A stretch of DNA of 64,000 nucleotides from Enterobacter cloacae (GTDB lineage Bacteria > Pseudomonadota > Gammaproteobacteria > Enterobacterales > Enterobacteriaceae). Shown in pieces: positions 39,301 through 47,191 of the stretch. The stretch's first letter is position 1. Each line of letters starts with the position of its first letter. The notes beneath the pieces are model-generated. The model was not told where the DNA came from. It did no database searches and saw only the letters and a list, made by a program, of their open reading frames with translations. Position numbers and translations under genes: made by a program. Location: assembly GCF_011078175.1 (NCBI RefSeq), contig NZ_JAALCJ010000005.1:310001-374000 (forward strand). The letters are read 5' to 3'.

Positions 39301-41339
39301 TCGGACCAGTTCCAGAAGTAGTCGCGACGCTCGCGGACCAGACGCACCTGCAAACCGGATACCGCTTTTTTTGCCCCGCTGGCATCGGCATAGACGATGT
39401 CAAAGCTGGCGTTGCCGTTTTCATCGACAATCGGCTGATTGACGGTGGTATCGGTACGGTAGTCGTAAACGGCCTTGCTGGCGAACTGTGGGCGGATCCC
39501 CGGAAGTTCAGCCGCAGGCCAGATAGCCTGCTCAGCGCGTCGCGTTACCGGACGCCCGCCTGATTCCAGCAGGCTGGCCTGCAAAATCAGTTGCAGCGGC
39601 GAGTGCACCTCTTTCCACTGGCTTTCGGTGGTAACCTGCCCGCGCCCCTGTTCATCCAGCGTAAGCTGCACTTCATCCAGGCTGCGGCTCAGGTTCTCTT
39701 CTGCAATATCACCGAACTGGAAGCCAGGCAGTGCAGGCACCGCGTCACGCAGCGGACGCAGGAAAAGCTGGCCTTGCAGAGAATTGCCGTTAGCGGGCGC
39801 GCCATACAGGTAATAGCCCGCAACGTTAAAGTCCACATCCTCCTGCGGGGAAACGGGCGTTTTTTGCCCGCTCAGATTCAGCGCCATACGTTCAGGCATA
39901 AAATCTTCGACGTGGAAATCCCACATGCGCTGCTGGTTATCGCCCGTATTTGCGCGAATATGCCACATACCGGTTTGAGCACCGCTATCAAGTGGATAAT
40001 TAAAGCGATAGAGTCCGTTCTCAGGTTGCACAACGACCGTCCGCGCCACCTGTCCGTCCGGACGCAGCACGTCAAGTTTTACCGGTTGCTCGGGAAGCGG
40101 TTTTCCGTCGCTGTCGCGCAGCAGACCGTTAAGGATCACCGTTTCACCCGGACGATAGAGATCGCGAGGGCCAAACATAAAGAACTGCTTGCTGTAGCCC
40201 GGGTTACCGGCGATATCAAACTCCGCCAGATCCAGCGCAGGAAGTTTGAGGTCAAGCAGCGTGGTCTGGCCATCTTTACTGGCCAGGATCAGCGCGGCCT
40301 CTTTATCGGTTTCCAGTTTCGCATGACCATCGGCGTCGCTGTTCGCCTCGGCCAGGGTCTGCCCTTTATCGTTCAGAAGGGTAATGGTCACGCCTGACTG
40401 CGCCGCACCGTTTTCAAGACTCTGGGTGAAGATGTCCAGGCGGTTATGATAACGGTGCGCGGACAACCCAATATCACTTAAGGTAAAGAGCGTCGCGGCG
40501 TTACTGTAGTTGTAGTGACCAGCCTGATTCATCACGGCGATATAGACGCCAGACTGCTGGAGCGGCTTAATATCTTTGAGCGGCAGGAGGAGTTTCTCAC
40601 GCGTGTTGCGCGCCGGGTTAAGGTCGAAACGGCCGGTGTAGACCAGTTCCGCCATCTTTAGCAGGTTGTCAGATTCCCAGTTAGTCAGCGAGTTACGGTA
40701 CTCCCACTGGCTGACAAACGAGGCCAGCGACTCCGGCTTCACGCGATAGAAGTTCACGTCTACATTGTTGACGTTGAGCGCCATCACCGGCAACCCTTCC
40801 ACCACTTTACCCGGCAGCAGCGATCCGCGGCTGGCAAATCCGACCGTCGGTTCTACATCTCGCGTTGTCAGGGCTTTCTCATAGTCAATTCCGAACGTCT
40901 CTTTGTTCAGCGCCTTCAGGCCGCGTTCAACGGTGACGACCAGATTACGGTTTGGCTCCAGATGGCGCAGGCGCAGCTCTTTCAGATTGGGGGCAAGCTC
41001 CCATGCCCCGTCCACTTTGCCGCTTTTTTTATCCACCACATGTACCGTTTTCGCAAAATCCTGGCTGGGATCCAGCGGTACCGAGAAGGTCAGAACCAGC
41101 GTCGCGGCGCCGTCGAGTTGCACTTCAGAGGCATCCAGCAGCGTCAACGCCTTACCCTGACTCTGCGCGGCCATCTTCGCCAGCGTTTCAGGATCCGGTT
41201 TTGCCGGGGTTTTCTGTTCTGATGCAGTAGACGCTGCGGGGGCAGCGGCCTGAGGTTTGTCGTCGCTATTATCACAGCCGACAAGCGTAAAGGTGGTGAG
41301 AAGCGCGAGAGAGATCGCGGCTAAGCGAAACGGTTTCAT
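36387..41339 (-). CDS. yfhM: bacterial alpha-2-macroglobulin lipoprotein (YfhM/ECAM)
   Basis: 1650 residues, close to the 1653 of E. coli YfhM. Lipobox LVGC (Cys22) and a following D give a periplasmic inner-membrane lipoprotein. A chain of MG beta-sandwich domains leads to the thioester motif CLEQ at about residue 1185 (YPYGCLEQTTSG), embedded in an alpha/alpha toroid, and a C-terminal receptor-binding-like domain. It traps foreign proteases that reach the periplasm. It is co-transcribed with pbpC (stop and start one base apart). The thioester type is intact, unlike the CLEQ-less YfaS group. Confidence 0.97.
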   Translation of the reverse strand: MKPFRLAAISLALLTTFTLVGCDNSDDKPQAAAPAASTASEQKTPAKPDPETLAKMAAQSQGKALTLLDASEVQLDGAATLVLTFSVPLDPSQDFAKTVHVVDKKSGKVDGAWELAPNLKELRLRHLEPNRNLVVTVERGLKALNKETFGIDYEKALTTRDVEPTVGFASRGSLLPGKVVEGLPVMALNVNNVDVNFYRVKPESLASFVSQWEYRNSLTNWESDNLLKMAELVYTGRFDLNPARNTREKLLLPLKDIKPLQQSGVYIAVMNQAGHYNYSNAATLFTLSDIGLSAHRYHNRLDIFTQSLENGAAQSGVTITLLNDKGQTLAEANSDADGHAKLETDKEAALILASKDGQTTLLDLKLPALDLAEFDIAGNPGYSKQFFMFGPRDLYRPGETVILNGLLRDSDGKPLPEQPVKLDVLRPDGQVARTVVVQPENGLYRFNYPLDSGAQTGMWHIRANTGDNQQRMWDFHVEDFMPERMALNLSGQKTPVSPQEDVDFNVAGYYLYGAPANGNSLQGQLFLRPLRDAVPALPGFQFGDIAEENLSRSLDEVQLTLDEQGRGQVTTESQWKEVHSPLQLILQASLLESGGRPVTRRAEQAIWPAAELPGIRPQFASKAVYDYRTDTTVNQPIVDENGNASFDIVYADASGAKKAVSGLQVRLVRERRDYFWNWSESEGWQSQFDQKDLVEGEQELNLKADETGKVTFPVEWGSYRLEVKAPDDMVSSVRFWAGYSWQDNSDGTGAARPDRVTLKLDKPAYQPGDTINLHIAAPAAGKGYAMIESSEGPLWWKEIDVPANGLDLAIPVDKAWKRHDLYLSTLVVRPGDKSKSATPKRAVGLLHLPMGDENRRLTIALDNPQKMRPNQTLSVKVKASVKEGAVPQKVNVLVSAVDSGVLNITDYVTPDPWEAFFGQKRYGADIYDVYGQVIEGQGRLAALRFGGDGDELKRGGKPPVNHVTIIAQQAQPVTLDANGEGTITLPIGDFNGELRLMAQAWTEDDFGSSESKIIVAAPIITELNAPRFLASGDTSRLTLDLTNLTDQPQTLNVALTATGKLSLEGAQPQPVQLPPGARTTLFIPVRALEGYGDGEVTAQVTGLQLPGETFAPQQKSWKIGVRPAFPAQTVNTGTMLNPGESWSAPAQHIDGFSPATLQGQLLLSGKPPLNLARYIRELQAYPYGCLEQTTSGLFPSLYTNAAQLKALGIKGDTDDKRRAAIDIGISRLLQMQRDDGGFALWDKNGPEEYWLTAYVTDFLVRAGEQGYSVPAEAVNNANSRLLRYLQDPGMMSIRYSDDTQASKFAVQAYASLVLARQQKAPLGALREIWDRHAQAASGLPLMQLGMALKLMGDVPRSQQALELALKTPRNDSRNWMADYGSQLRDNALMLSLLEEYKLLPDAQNRLLNALSEDAFSQRWLSTQESNALFLAGRSLQTLSGAWQATTTLSEQTQSGDKAQVENLNGDQLGALQVTNTGTTPLWVRLDTTGYPEYAPQPSSNVLQIERHILATDGSSKSLSSLKSGELVLVWLEVKASQNVPDALVVDLLPAGLELENQNLASSSASLQDSGSEVQNLLNQMQQSDIQHMEFRDDRFVAAVPVNEGQPVTLVYLARAVTPGTYQVPVPMVESMYVPQWRATGAASGPLIVVP

Positions 41340-41499
41340 CCTATGTCCCTGGCCTGAGGGGCCTGTTGGTCGTCGTCCGGATAAGTATTATCCGCAAGTT
41401 TCGTTAATACAAAAAGTCCAATTTTATAATCTGGAAAGCGCCTCGCAGAATGGCATTACGCCGCTACACCGTGATGGAACGGCGATCACAGCGCATAAC

Positions 41500-41511
41500 G
41501 TAACATGTTAC
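41500..41511. promoter_or_regulatory. palindrome upstream of the PTS operon
   Basis: The 286-base gap 41340-41625 between yfhM and the PTS gene contains the perfect dyad GTAACATGTTAC, 114 bases before the PTS start. It is a reasonable operator for the RpiR-type regulator encoded three genes downstream, but that is inference. The gap should also hold the divergent yfhM promoter; TATAAT near 41428 on the plus strand has only a weak -35. Confidence 0.4.
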
Positions 41512-41625
41512 CTTTCGCGTCATTTGTTTTTAAAACAAGAAGATAGCTGGATAAGCTCGCATCAGGCCTGCTAGTTTTATGACCATGACGCACCCCGAGT
41601 GCGCGGTTCAATAAGAGAGAAAGCC

Positions 41626-43170
41626 ATGAAACGAGCCGTGAACGCCCTACAAAATTTCGGAAAATCACTTTACGGACCTGTACTTATCTTACCCATCGTC
41701 GGCCTGTTTATCGCCTTTGGAAATGTGCTCGGTAACGGCAATCTGGCCGAGTATCTGCCTTTTCTCGGCCACCCGCTGATCCAGAGTGTCGGCCAGCTGA
41801 TCGCCAGGTCTGCCGTGTCGGTGCTGGTCAACCTGGCGCTGGTGTTTGCCGTCGGGATCCCCATTGGGCTGGCAACCCGAGACAAAGGCTACGCGGCGCT
41901 GATTGGGCTGGTAACTTTTATCGTGTTTATCAATGCCATGAACGTGACGTTACAGCTTCAGGGAGAACTGGCCCCTGCGGAACAGATGAAAGCCGCCGGA
42001 CAAAGCATGGTGCTGGGCGTCCAGGTGCTGGAAATGGGCGTTTTCGCCGGGATCCTGACCGGGGCGCTCTCCGGTTATCTGTACAACAAATATTCCGGTG
42101 TCCAGTTTAACGGCGCGATGGCGATTTACTCCGGTCACTGCTTTGTTGCGATTGTGATGCTGCCTGTCTCTATGCTGCTCGGCGTGATCATGAGCGAACT
42201 CTGGCCGTACGCACAGCATGGAATAAGCGCCCTGGCGCTGGCAATCAAAGGGTCCGGTCCGTTTGGCGTGGCGATCTACGGTTTCCTTGAACGCATACTG
42301 GTGCCGACGGGCCTGCATCATCTGGTGTATACGCCGTTCCTGTATACCGAACTGGGCGGTACGCAGGAGGTGTGCGGTACGGTTTATCAGGGCGCGCGCA
42401 ATATCTACTTCGCCGAGATGGCCTGCCCGGACGTGAAGCAGCTCAGCAGTACCGTGGTGTGGGATGCGCGCGGCATCAGCAAGATGTTCGGCCTTCCTGC
42501 CGCCGCGCTGGCGATGTACATGACCGCGAAGCCAGAGCGTAAGGCGATTGCGAAAGCCATTCTGATCCCGGCGGCGCTGACCTCGCTGCTGGTCGGCGTA
42601 ACCGAGCCGATTGAATTCTCCTTCCTGTTTGTCGCCCCGCTGCTGTTCGTGGTGCATGCGGTGCTGACCGGCATCGGCATGATGCTGTTCTCGCTGTTTG
42701 GCGTTCACGCCATCGGCGCCAACGAGATTATCGATTTCATCCTCTACAACCTGCCGCTCGGTACGGAGAAGTCCAACTGGCCCATGTACATCGTGGTCGG
42801 GCTGATCATGTTCGCCCTTTATTTCGTGGTGTTCCGCTTCCTGATCCTGCGTTTCAACATGAAAACGCCGGGCCGTGAAGATGAGGACCAGAAGACGCGC
42901 CTTTACAGCAAGCAGGAGTACCAGGCGAAGGGCAATAACGACGGGCTGGGCGAATCAATCGTGGTGGGTCTGGGCGGTCGGGAAAATATAGAGGTAGTGG
43001 ATAACTGCTACACCCGCTTACGCGTCACGGTGAAGGACGTCGCCATCATCGACGAACCGCGCCTGAAAGCGACCGGCGCGAAAGGGATTATCAAACAAGG
43101 TAACAACGTTCAGGTGGTCTACGGGCTGCATGTCAAAAAAATGCGAGAAGCCGTTGAGACGTTTCTCTGA
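41626..43170 (+). CDS. alpha-glucoside PTS permease, EIICB
   Basis: 514 residues from ATG 41626 (MKRAVNALQNFGKSLYGPV). The EIIC domain (about 1-410) has ten or so membrane segments and the sugar-site GVTEPIEFSFLF. The C-terminal EIIB domain carries the phosphocysteine in VVDNCYTRLRVTV (Cys461). It imports and phosphorylates an alpha-glucoside, needing an external EIIA (probably Crr). It resembles AglA of Klebsiella, which takes up sucrose isomers, and GlvC/MalX. The 6-phospho-alpha-glucosidase follows after 12 bases with AAGGAG between. Confidence 0.9.
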   Translation: MKRAVNALQNFGKSLYGPVLILPIVGLFIAFGNVLGNGNLAEYLPFLGHPLIQSVGQLIARSAVSVLVNLALVFAVGIPIGLATRDKGYAALIGLVTFIVFINAMNVTLQLQGELAPAEQMKAAGQSMVLGVQVLEMGVFAGILTGALSGYLYNKYSGVQFNGAMAIYSGHCFVAIVMLPVSMLLGVIMSELWPYAQHGISALALAIKGSGPFGVAIYGFLERILVPTGLHHLVYTPFLYTELGGTQEVCGTVYQGARNIYFAEMACPDVKQLSSTVVWDARGISKMFGLPAAALAMYMTAKPERKAIAKAILIPAALTSLLVGVTEPIEFSFLFVAPLLFVVHAVLTGIGMMLFSLFGVHAIGANEIIDFILYNLPLGTEKSNWPMYIVVGLIMFALYFVVFRFLILRFNMKTPGREDEDQKTRLYSKQEYQAKGNNDGLGESIVVGLGGRENIEVVDNCYTRLRVTVKDVAIIDEPRLKATGAKGIIKQGNNVQVVYGLHVKKMREAVETFL

Positions 43171-43182
43171 AAGGAGCTAAAG

Positions 43183-44550
43183 ATGTTTACACCCCCATTT
43201 ATTCTGTCGATTGCCGGCGGCGGTAGCACCTACACGCCAGGTATTGTGAAAAGCCTGATGGTACGCCTGCACGATTTCCCCCTGGCAGAGATCCGCCTGT
43301 ATGACATCGACGAGGCGCGCCAGAACACCATTGCGCCCGTGGTGGAGAAGGTTATTCGCGACCACAGCCAGAGCATCAAATTCACCGTCACCAGCGATCC
43401 GGAAGTGGCCTTCAGCGGCGCGCATTTTGTTTTTGCTCAGATGCGCGTCGGACAATACAAAATGCGCGAGCAGGATGAAAAAATTCCGCTGCGCCACGGC
43501 GTGGTCGGCCAGGAAACCTGCGGACCCGGCGGGCTGGCGTATGGCCTGCGTACGATCCTGCCGATGGTGGAGCTGATCGATCGGGTGGAACGCTACGCGC
43601 ACGAAAAGGCGTGGATCGTGAACTACTCCAACCCGGCGGCGATTGTGGCTGAGGGCGTGCGTCGCCTGCGTCCCAACGCACGCGTGCTGAACATCTGCGA
43701 TATGCCGGTGGCCGCAATGCGCAATATGGGCGCCATTCTGGGCGTGGATCGTCATAAACTGGAGGTGGACTATTTTGGCCTCAACCACTTCGGCTGGTTT
43801 ACCCGCGTACTGGTGGACGGCGAAGATAAGCTGCCCGAGCTGCGTAAACATATCGCGAAGTTTGGCCTGCTGACGGAAGATGCCGCGAAAACCGACCCGC
43901 AGCACTCAGATCCGTCGTGGGTGAAAACCTGGCGCAACATCAAGCCGATTATGGATAACTTCCCGGAGTACCTGCCGAACCCGTATCTACAGTACTACCT
44001 GATGCCGAACCAGATTGTGGAGCATCAGAACCCCGACTATACCCGCGCCAATGAAGTGATGAACGGGCGTGAGAAAAAGCTGTTTGCCGCCGCCGAAGAG
44101 TACCAGCGCAGCGGGATCTTACCGGACGCCTTCCACGTAGGTGTTCACGGCGAATTTATCGTCGATGTCGCCTGTTCACTGGCGTTCAACCAGCGCCAAC
44201 GTCATCTGGTGATGGTGGAAAACCGCGGGGCGATTACCAACCTGCCGTACGATTCCGTGGTGGAAGTACCTGCCTATATTACCTCCGAAGGGCCGGAGCC
44301 GATTCGCATCGGTCAAGTGCCACTGTTTCACCAGACCCTGCTGCAACAGCAGCTCGCCTCAGAACAGCTGCTGGTGGAGGCAACCATTGAAGGCAGCTAT
44401 GAGAAAGCGTTGCAGGCATTCACCCTGAACCGCACCGTACCGACCATGGAGCACGCGAAAGCGATTCTGGATGAGATGATCGAAGCCAACTGCGACTACT
44501 GGCCCGCACTGCAAAAGGCCTGGCAGGAGGGCGAAGCGGTGAAAAAATAG
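43183..44550 (+). CDS. 6-phospho-alpha-glucosidase, glycosyl hydrolase family 4
   Basis: 455 residues. The NAD-binding start FILSIAGGGSTYTPGIVKSL, the metal-binding cysteine in LNICDMPVAAM near residue 174 and the histidine of LNHFGWF mark GH4. These enzymes cleave phosphorylated alpha-glucosides by an NAD- and Mn-dependent redox elimination. It hydrolyses the product of the PTS permease upstream to glucose 6-phosphate and the aglycone sugar. It is close to AglB/GlvA. A strong terminator follows the gene. Confidence 0.92.
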   Translation: MFTPPFILSIAGGGSTYTPGIVKSLMVRLHDFPLAEIRLYDIDEARQNTIAPVVEKVIRDHSQSIKFTVTSDPEVAFSGAHFVFAQMRVGQYKMREQDEKIPLRHGVVGQETCGPGGLAYGLRTILPMVELIDRVERYAHEKAWIVNYSNPAAIVAEGVRRLRPNARVLNICDMPVAAMRNMGAILGVDRHKLEVDYFGLNHFGWFTRVLVDGEDKLPELRKHIAKFGLLTEDAAKTDPQHSDPSWVKTWRNIKPIMDNFPEYLPNPYLQYYLMPNQIVEHQNPDYTRANEVMNGREKKLFAAAEEYQRSGILPDAFHVGVHGEFIVDVACSLAFNQRQRHLVMVENRGAITNLPYDSVVEVPAYITSEGPEPIRIGQVPLFHQTLLQQQLASEQLLVEATIEGSYEKALQAFTLNRTVPTMEHAKAILDEMIEANCDYWPALQKAWQEGEAVKK

Positions 44551-44581
44551 GGGCTTGCTCGCGAGTTGAACGTGGTTAGCT

Positions 44582-44616
44582 TGTCGGTGTCAGAAAAAAC
44601 ACCGACAATCCTTTTT
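44582..44616 (+). terminator. terminator between 6-phospho-alpha-glucosidase and sseA
   Basis: TGTCGGTGT pairs with ACACCGACA (9 bp) around an A-rich loop, followed by ATCCTTTTTT. It lies 31 bases after the glucosidase stop and only 25 bases before the sseA start, so sseA expression needs read-through or a promoter within the hairpin region or the glucosidase gene. Confidence 0.8.
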
Positions 44617-44640
44617 TACGGAAAAGAATGGAGGCAACCC

Positions 44641-45486
44641 ATGTCCACCTCATATTTTGTCGCCGCCGACTGGCTAATTGAGCACGGCGACGACCCGGAA
44701 GTTCAGATTATTGACGCGCGGATGGCCCCTCCGGGCCAGGAGCATCGCGATGTTCCCGGTGAATACCGTGCCGGCCATCTGCCTGGCGCGGTATATTTTG
44801 ATATCGAGGCCCTCTCCGATCGCAACTCTCCCCTGCCGCACATGCTGCCGCGTCCGGAAGCGTTTTCCGTGGCGATGCGCGAGCTGGGCATCAGCAAAGA
44901 TAAACATCTTGTTATTTACGATGAAGGCAATCTCTTCTCCGCGCCGCGCGCGTGGTGGATGCTGAAAAACTTCGGCGTGGAAAAAGTGTCGATTCTGGCG
45001 GGCGGGCTTGCAGGGTGGAAGCGTGACGAACTACCGCTTCAGCAGGGTGACGTCTCGCTGCCGGAAGGGGATTTCGACGCGTCGTTTGACGCGCACGTGG
45101 TGAAGCGCCTGACCGATGTGCTGGTCGTGAGCCATGAAAAGACGGCGCAAATCGTCGATGCCCGCCCCGCACCACGCTTCAACGCTGAAGCGGATGAACC
45201 GCGTCCGGGTCTGAGGCGGGGCCATATTCCAGGGGCACTGAACGTGCCGTGGAGCGATTTGGTGTTTGAAGGCGAGCTGAAAACCACCGATGAATTGCGC
45301 ACTATCTTTGAACGTGCGGGTGTTGATTTACATCGTCCGGTTATTGCCAGCTGCGGCTCCGGCGTGACGGCCTGCGTGGTGATTCTGGCGCTGGCAACCC
45401 TTGGTGCGAATGACGTGACTCTGTATGACGGCGCCTGGAGTGAATGGGGTGCACGGGACGATTTGCCGATTGAACCGGCGAAATAA
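44641..45486 (+). CDS. sseA: 3-mercaptopyruvate sulfurtransferase
   Basis: 281 residues as in E. coli, from ATG 44641 with GGAGG upstream; an in-frame start at 44566 lies in front of the terminator and is rejected. Two rhodanese domains are present; only the C-terminal one is catalytic, with Cys238 in the CGSGVTAC loop typical of mercaptopyruvate specificity. It transfers sulfur from 3-mercaptopyruvate to thiols or cyanide. In E. coli it stands alone between yfhM and sseB; here it lies between sugar genes and overlaps the following regulator start (TAATG). Confidence 0.97.
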   Translation: MSTSYFVAADWLIEHGDDPEVQIIDARMAPPGQEHRDVPGEYRAGHLPGAVYFDIEALSDRNSPLPHMLPRPEAFSVAMRELGISKDKHLVIYDEGNLFSAPRAWWMLKNFGVEKVSILAGGLAGWKRDELPLQQGDVSLPEGDFDASFDAHVVKRLTDVLVVSHEKTAQIVDARPAPRFNAEADEPRPGLRRGHIPGALNVPWSDLVFEGELKTTDELRTIFERAGVDLHRPVIASCGSGVTACVVILALATLGANDVTLYDGAWSEWGARDDLPIEPAK

Positions 45487-46256
45487 TGGATAATCGCCTC
45501 GCTACGCTGTTAACGCGCGGATCGTCGCTGACCCGTGCGGAGTATCGTGTCCTCGCCCATCTCACGGAGCATCCGTTGCTGGTGGGCAACATCACGGTGC
45601 GTGAGCTGGCGCAGGCGACATTTGTTTCCACCGCAACGATTATGCGGCTGTGCCAGAAGCTGGGTTTCAGCGGCTTTAGCGAGCTTATCTGGCACTGCAA
45701 ACAGCTGCTTTCTGATACGCCACATATCACCGTGCAGCCTGAGCAACGTACAGAATTGCCCGCGCTTTTTGCTCAGTTCATTGCCAACTATCAGCACACC
45801 TTCCAGTGGGTTACCCAGGAAAAACGCCAGCAGTTTGCCAATCTGTTGCGCCAGAAAGAGAGTTTCTTTCTCTATGGCGCCGGTTTTTCCTATCTTTTTG
45901 CAGAGTACCTGACCAAGAAGTTGCAGGTGCTGGGAAAAACGGCGTTTATCTCCGGACCGGGGGACAGCCGGAATATATTCCTCAGCAACGCCGCGCGTTA
46001 TCAGGTGTTTATTGCCGTTTCGCGCAGCGGCGAAACAGAGCAGGTGCTGGATAAAGCGCGGATTGCCAAAAACGTCGGCATGACAATCGTCGCCTTTACC
46101 CGCGCGTCGGCCAATACGCTGGCAGGCATGGCGGACGTGCACTTTGCCCTCTATGACGAAGCGGTACACTTCGCCGCCGAAGCCGCAGGGGTGACGTCGT
46201 TTGAGTCGAATCTGGTGCTGCTGATGGATTTACTGCTGCTGGAAGCGACGGGGTGA
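45486..46256 (+). CDS. MurR/RpiR-family transcriptional regulator
   Basis: 256 residues. The N-terminal HTH_6 domain (about 1-77, VRELAQATFVSTATIMRLCQKLGFSGF region) precedes a SIS sugar-phosphate-binding domain (about 105-235, with ESFFLYGAGFS and FIAVSRSGETEQVLDKA). RpiR proteins sense phosphosugars. It probably controls the alpha-glucoside PTS/GH4 genes, which lie two genes upstream. Its ATG shares an A with the sseA stop, so it is translationally coupled to sseA, an unrelated core gene. Confidence 0.9.
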   Translation: MDNRLATLLTRGSSLTRAEYRVLAHLTEHPLLVGNITVRELAQATFVSTATIMRLCQKLGFSGFSELIWHCKQLLSDTPHITVQPEQRTELPALFAQFIANYQHTFQWVTQEKRQQFANLLRQKESFFLYGAGFSYLFAEYLTKKLQVLGKTAFISGPGDSRNIFLSNAARYQVFIAVSRSGETEQVLDKARIAKNVGMTIVAFTRASANTLAGMADVHFALYDEAVHFAAEAAGVTSFESNLVLLMDLLLLEATG

Positions 46257-46267
46257 AGCTCACCCCG
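46249..46267. terminator. hairpin between RpiR regulator and sseB
   Basis: CGGGGTGA AGC TCACCCCG spans the regulator stop codon and the start of the gap to sseB. It is an 8-bp perfect stem without T tracts, possibly a weak bidirectional end of the two convergent genes. Confidence 0.45.
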
Positions 46268-46273
46268 CCGCGA

Positions 46274-47050
46274 TCAGATAATGCGGTTGGTCTTGAGATC
46301 GCGCAGGAAACCGCCCCAGCGACGCTCGTAGAACGGAGTGATGTGCTCGGTAATAAAGTGGCTAATGCCCTTCTCACCTTTCTTCACCTGACAGATATCA
46401 ATTGGCTCATCGCCCGGCAGCGTGTCGGTCGCCACACTGCCCGCCGCCTGGATGATCTCCTCAATATCGCCGTCGGCCTCAATACCAATCAGCAGCACGG
46501 GCTGTTCGTCAGCGCTCTCTTTAATGGAGCAGAGGAACGCGCGTTTTACCGGCTTGAGGGTTTTAAACAGCGTGGTCAGGGAGTCGATCATCTGCGCAGG
46601 CGGCTCAGCCACTTCAGACAGCAGCAGCGTTTCGCCCCCTTCCAGCACTTCCTGAGTGCTGAGCGGGTTGCCCTCTTCACCCATCAGATGGCTGATTTCA
46701 CGCGGGGTGAACTCTTTCCCGGTCGGCAGTTTGGCATTGAGGAACAGCGTCTGCCCCAGCGTCATTTCGAACAACGTGCGCACCGGCATCACCACGAACG
46801 CCTGTTCGTCTTCTACCGCTTCCTGCAAGGCCTCAAGCGAGGTAAAGAACGGTATCACCGACGTGCCGTCGTCTTTCTCCCAGTGCAGCAGATCCAGCGC
46901 GCTGTCTTCGACAACCTGCTCCCCTTCCGCTGCGGTGCCCGGCACCCAGACGGTGGATTCCAGCAACGTGCGGAAAAATGCCGGACGGTGGGCGGGTTCA
47001 GTCGCCGCCTGCTCCAGCAAGGTTTCTAATTCGTTTTTGGTTTCTGACAT
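46274..47050 (-). CDS. sseB: enhanced serine sensitivity protein SseB
   Basis: 258 residues matching E. coli SseB: N-terminal SseB domain (LETLLEQAATEPAHRPAFFRTLLES) and a C-terminal SseB domain from about 140. The name comes from serine sensitivity on overproduction; the biochemical role is not known. It follows pepB in the same direction after a REP-containing gap. Confidence 0.93.
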   Translation of the reverse strand: MSETKNELETLLEQAATEPAHRPAFFRTLLESTVWVPGTAAEGEQVVEDSALDLLHWEKDDGTSVIPFFTSLEALQEAVEDEQAFVVMPVRTLFEMTLGQTLFLNAKLPTGKEFTPREISHLMGEEGNPLSTQEVLEGGETLLLSEVAEPPAQMIDSLTTLFKTLKPVKRAFLCSIKESADEQPVLLIGIEADGDIEEIIQAAGSVATDTLPGDEPIDICQVKKGEKGISHFITEHITPFYERRWGGFLRDLKTNRII

Positions 47051-47067
47051 AGTTTGGCTACTTCAAA

Positions 47068-47184
47068 AAACGCCGGGTGGCGCTTCGCTGACCCGGCCTA
47101 CAAAACCGTAGGCCCGTGCAAGCGCAGCGCCGCCGGGCAATACGATGACTCCGAAGGCGCGCGTAAGCTTAGCGCTACCCGGCA
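47068..47184. repeat. REP/BIME element between pepB and sseB
   Basis: CGCCGGGTGGCGCTTCGC and the inverted GCAAGCGCAGCGCCGCCGGGC (47119-47139 region) form a pair of opposing REP units joined by CCGGCCTAC..GTAGGCC, and a third partial copy ends CTTAGCGCTACCCGGC at 47183. Similar units occur at 54257-54324 and 63611-63682. Such elements lie outside genes and can bind gyrase or IHF or protect messages. Confidence 0.85.
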
Positions 47185-47191
47185 AAAAAGA

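Noticed and set aside
41471-41490. CRP-like GTGA..TCACA upstream of the PTS gene
   Set aside because: The half-sites are separated by 11 bases instead of 6, so it does not fit the CRP dyad.
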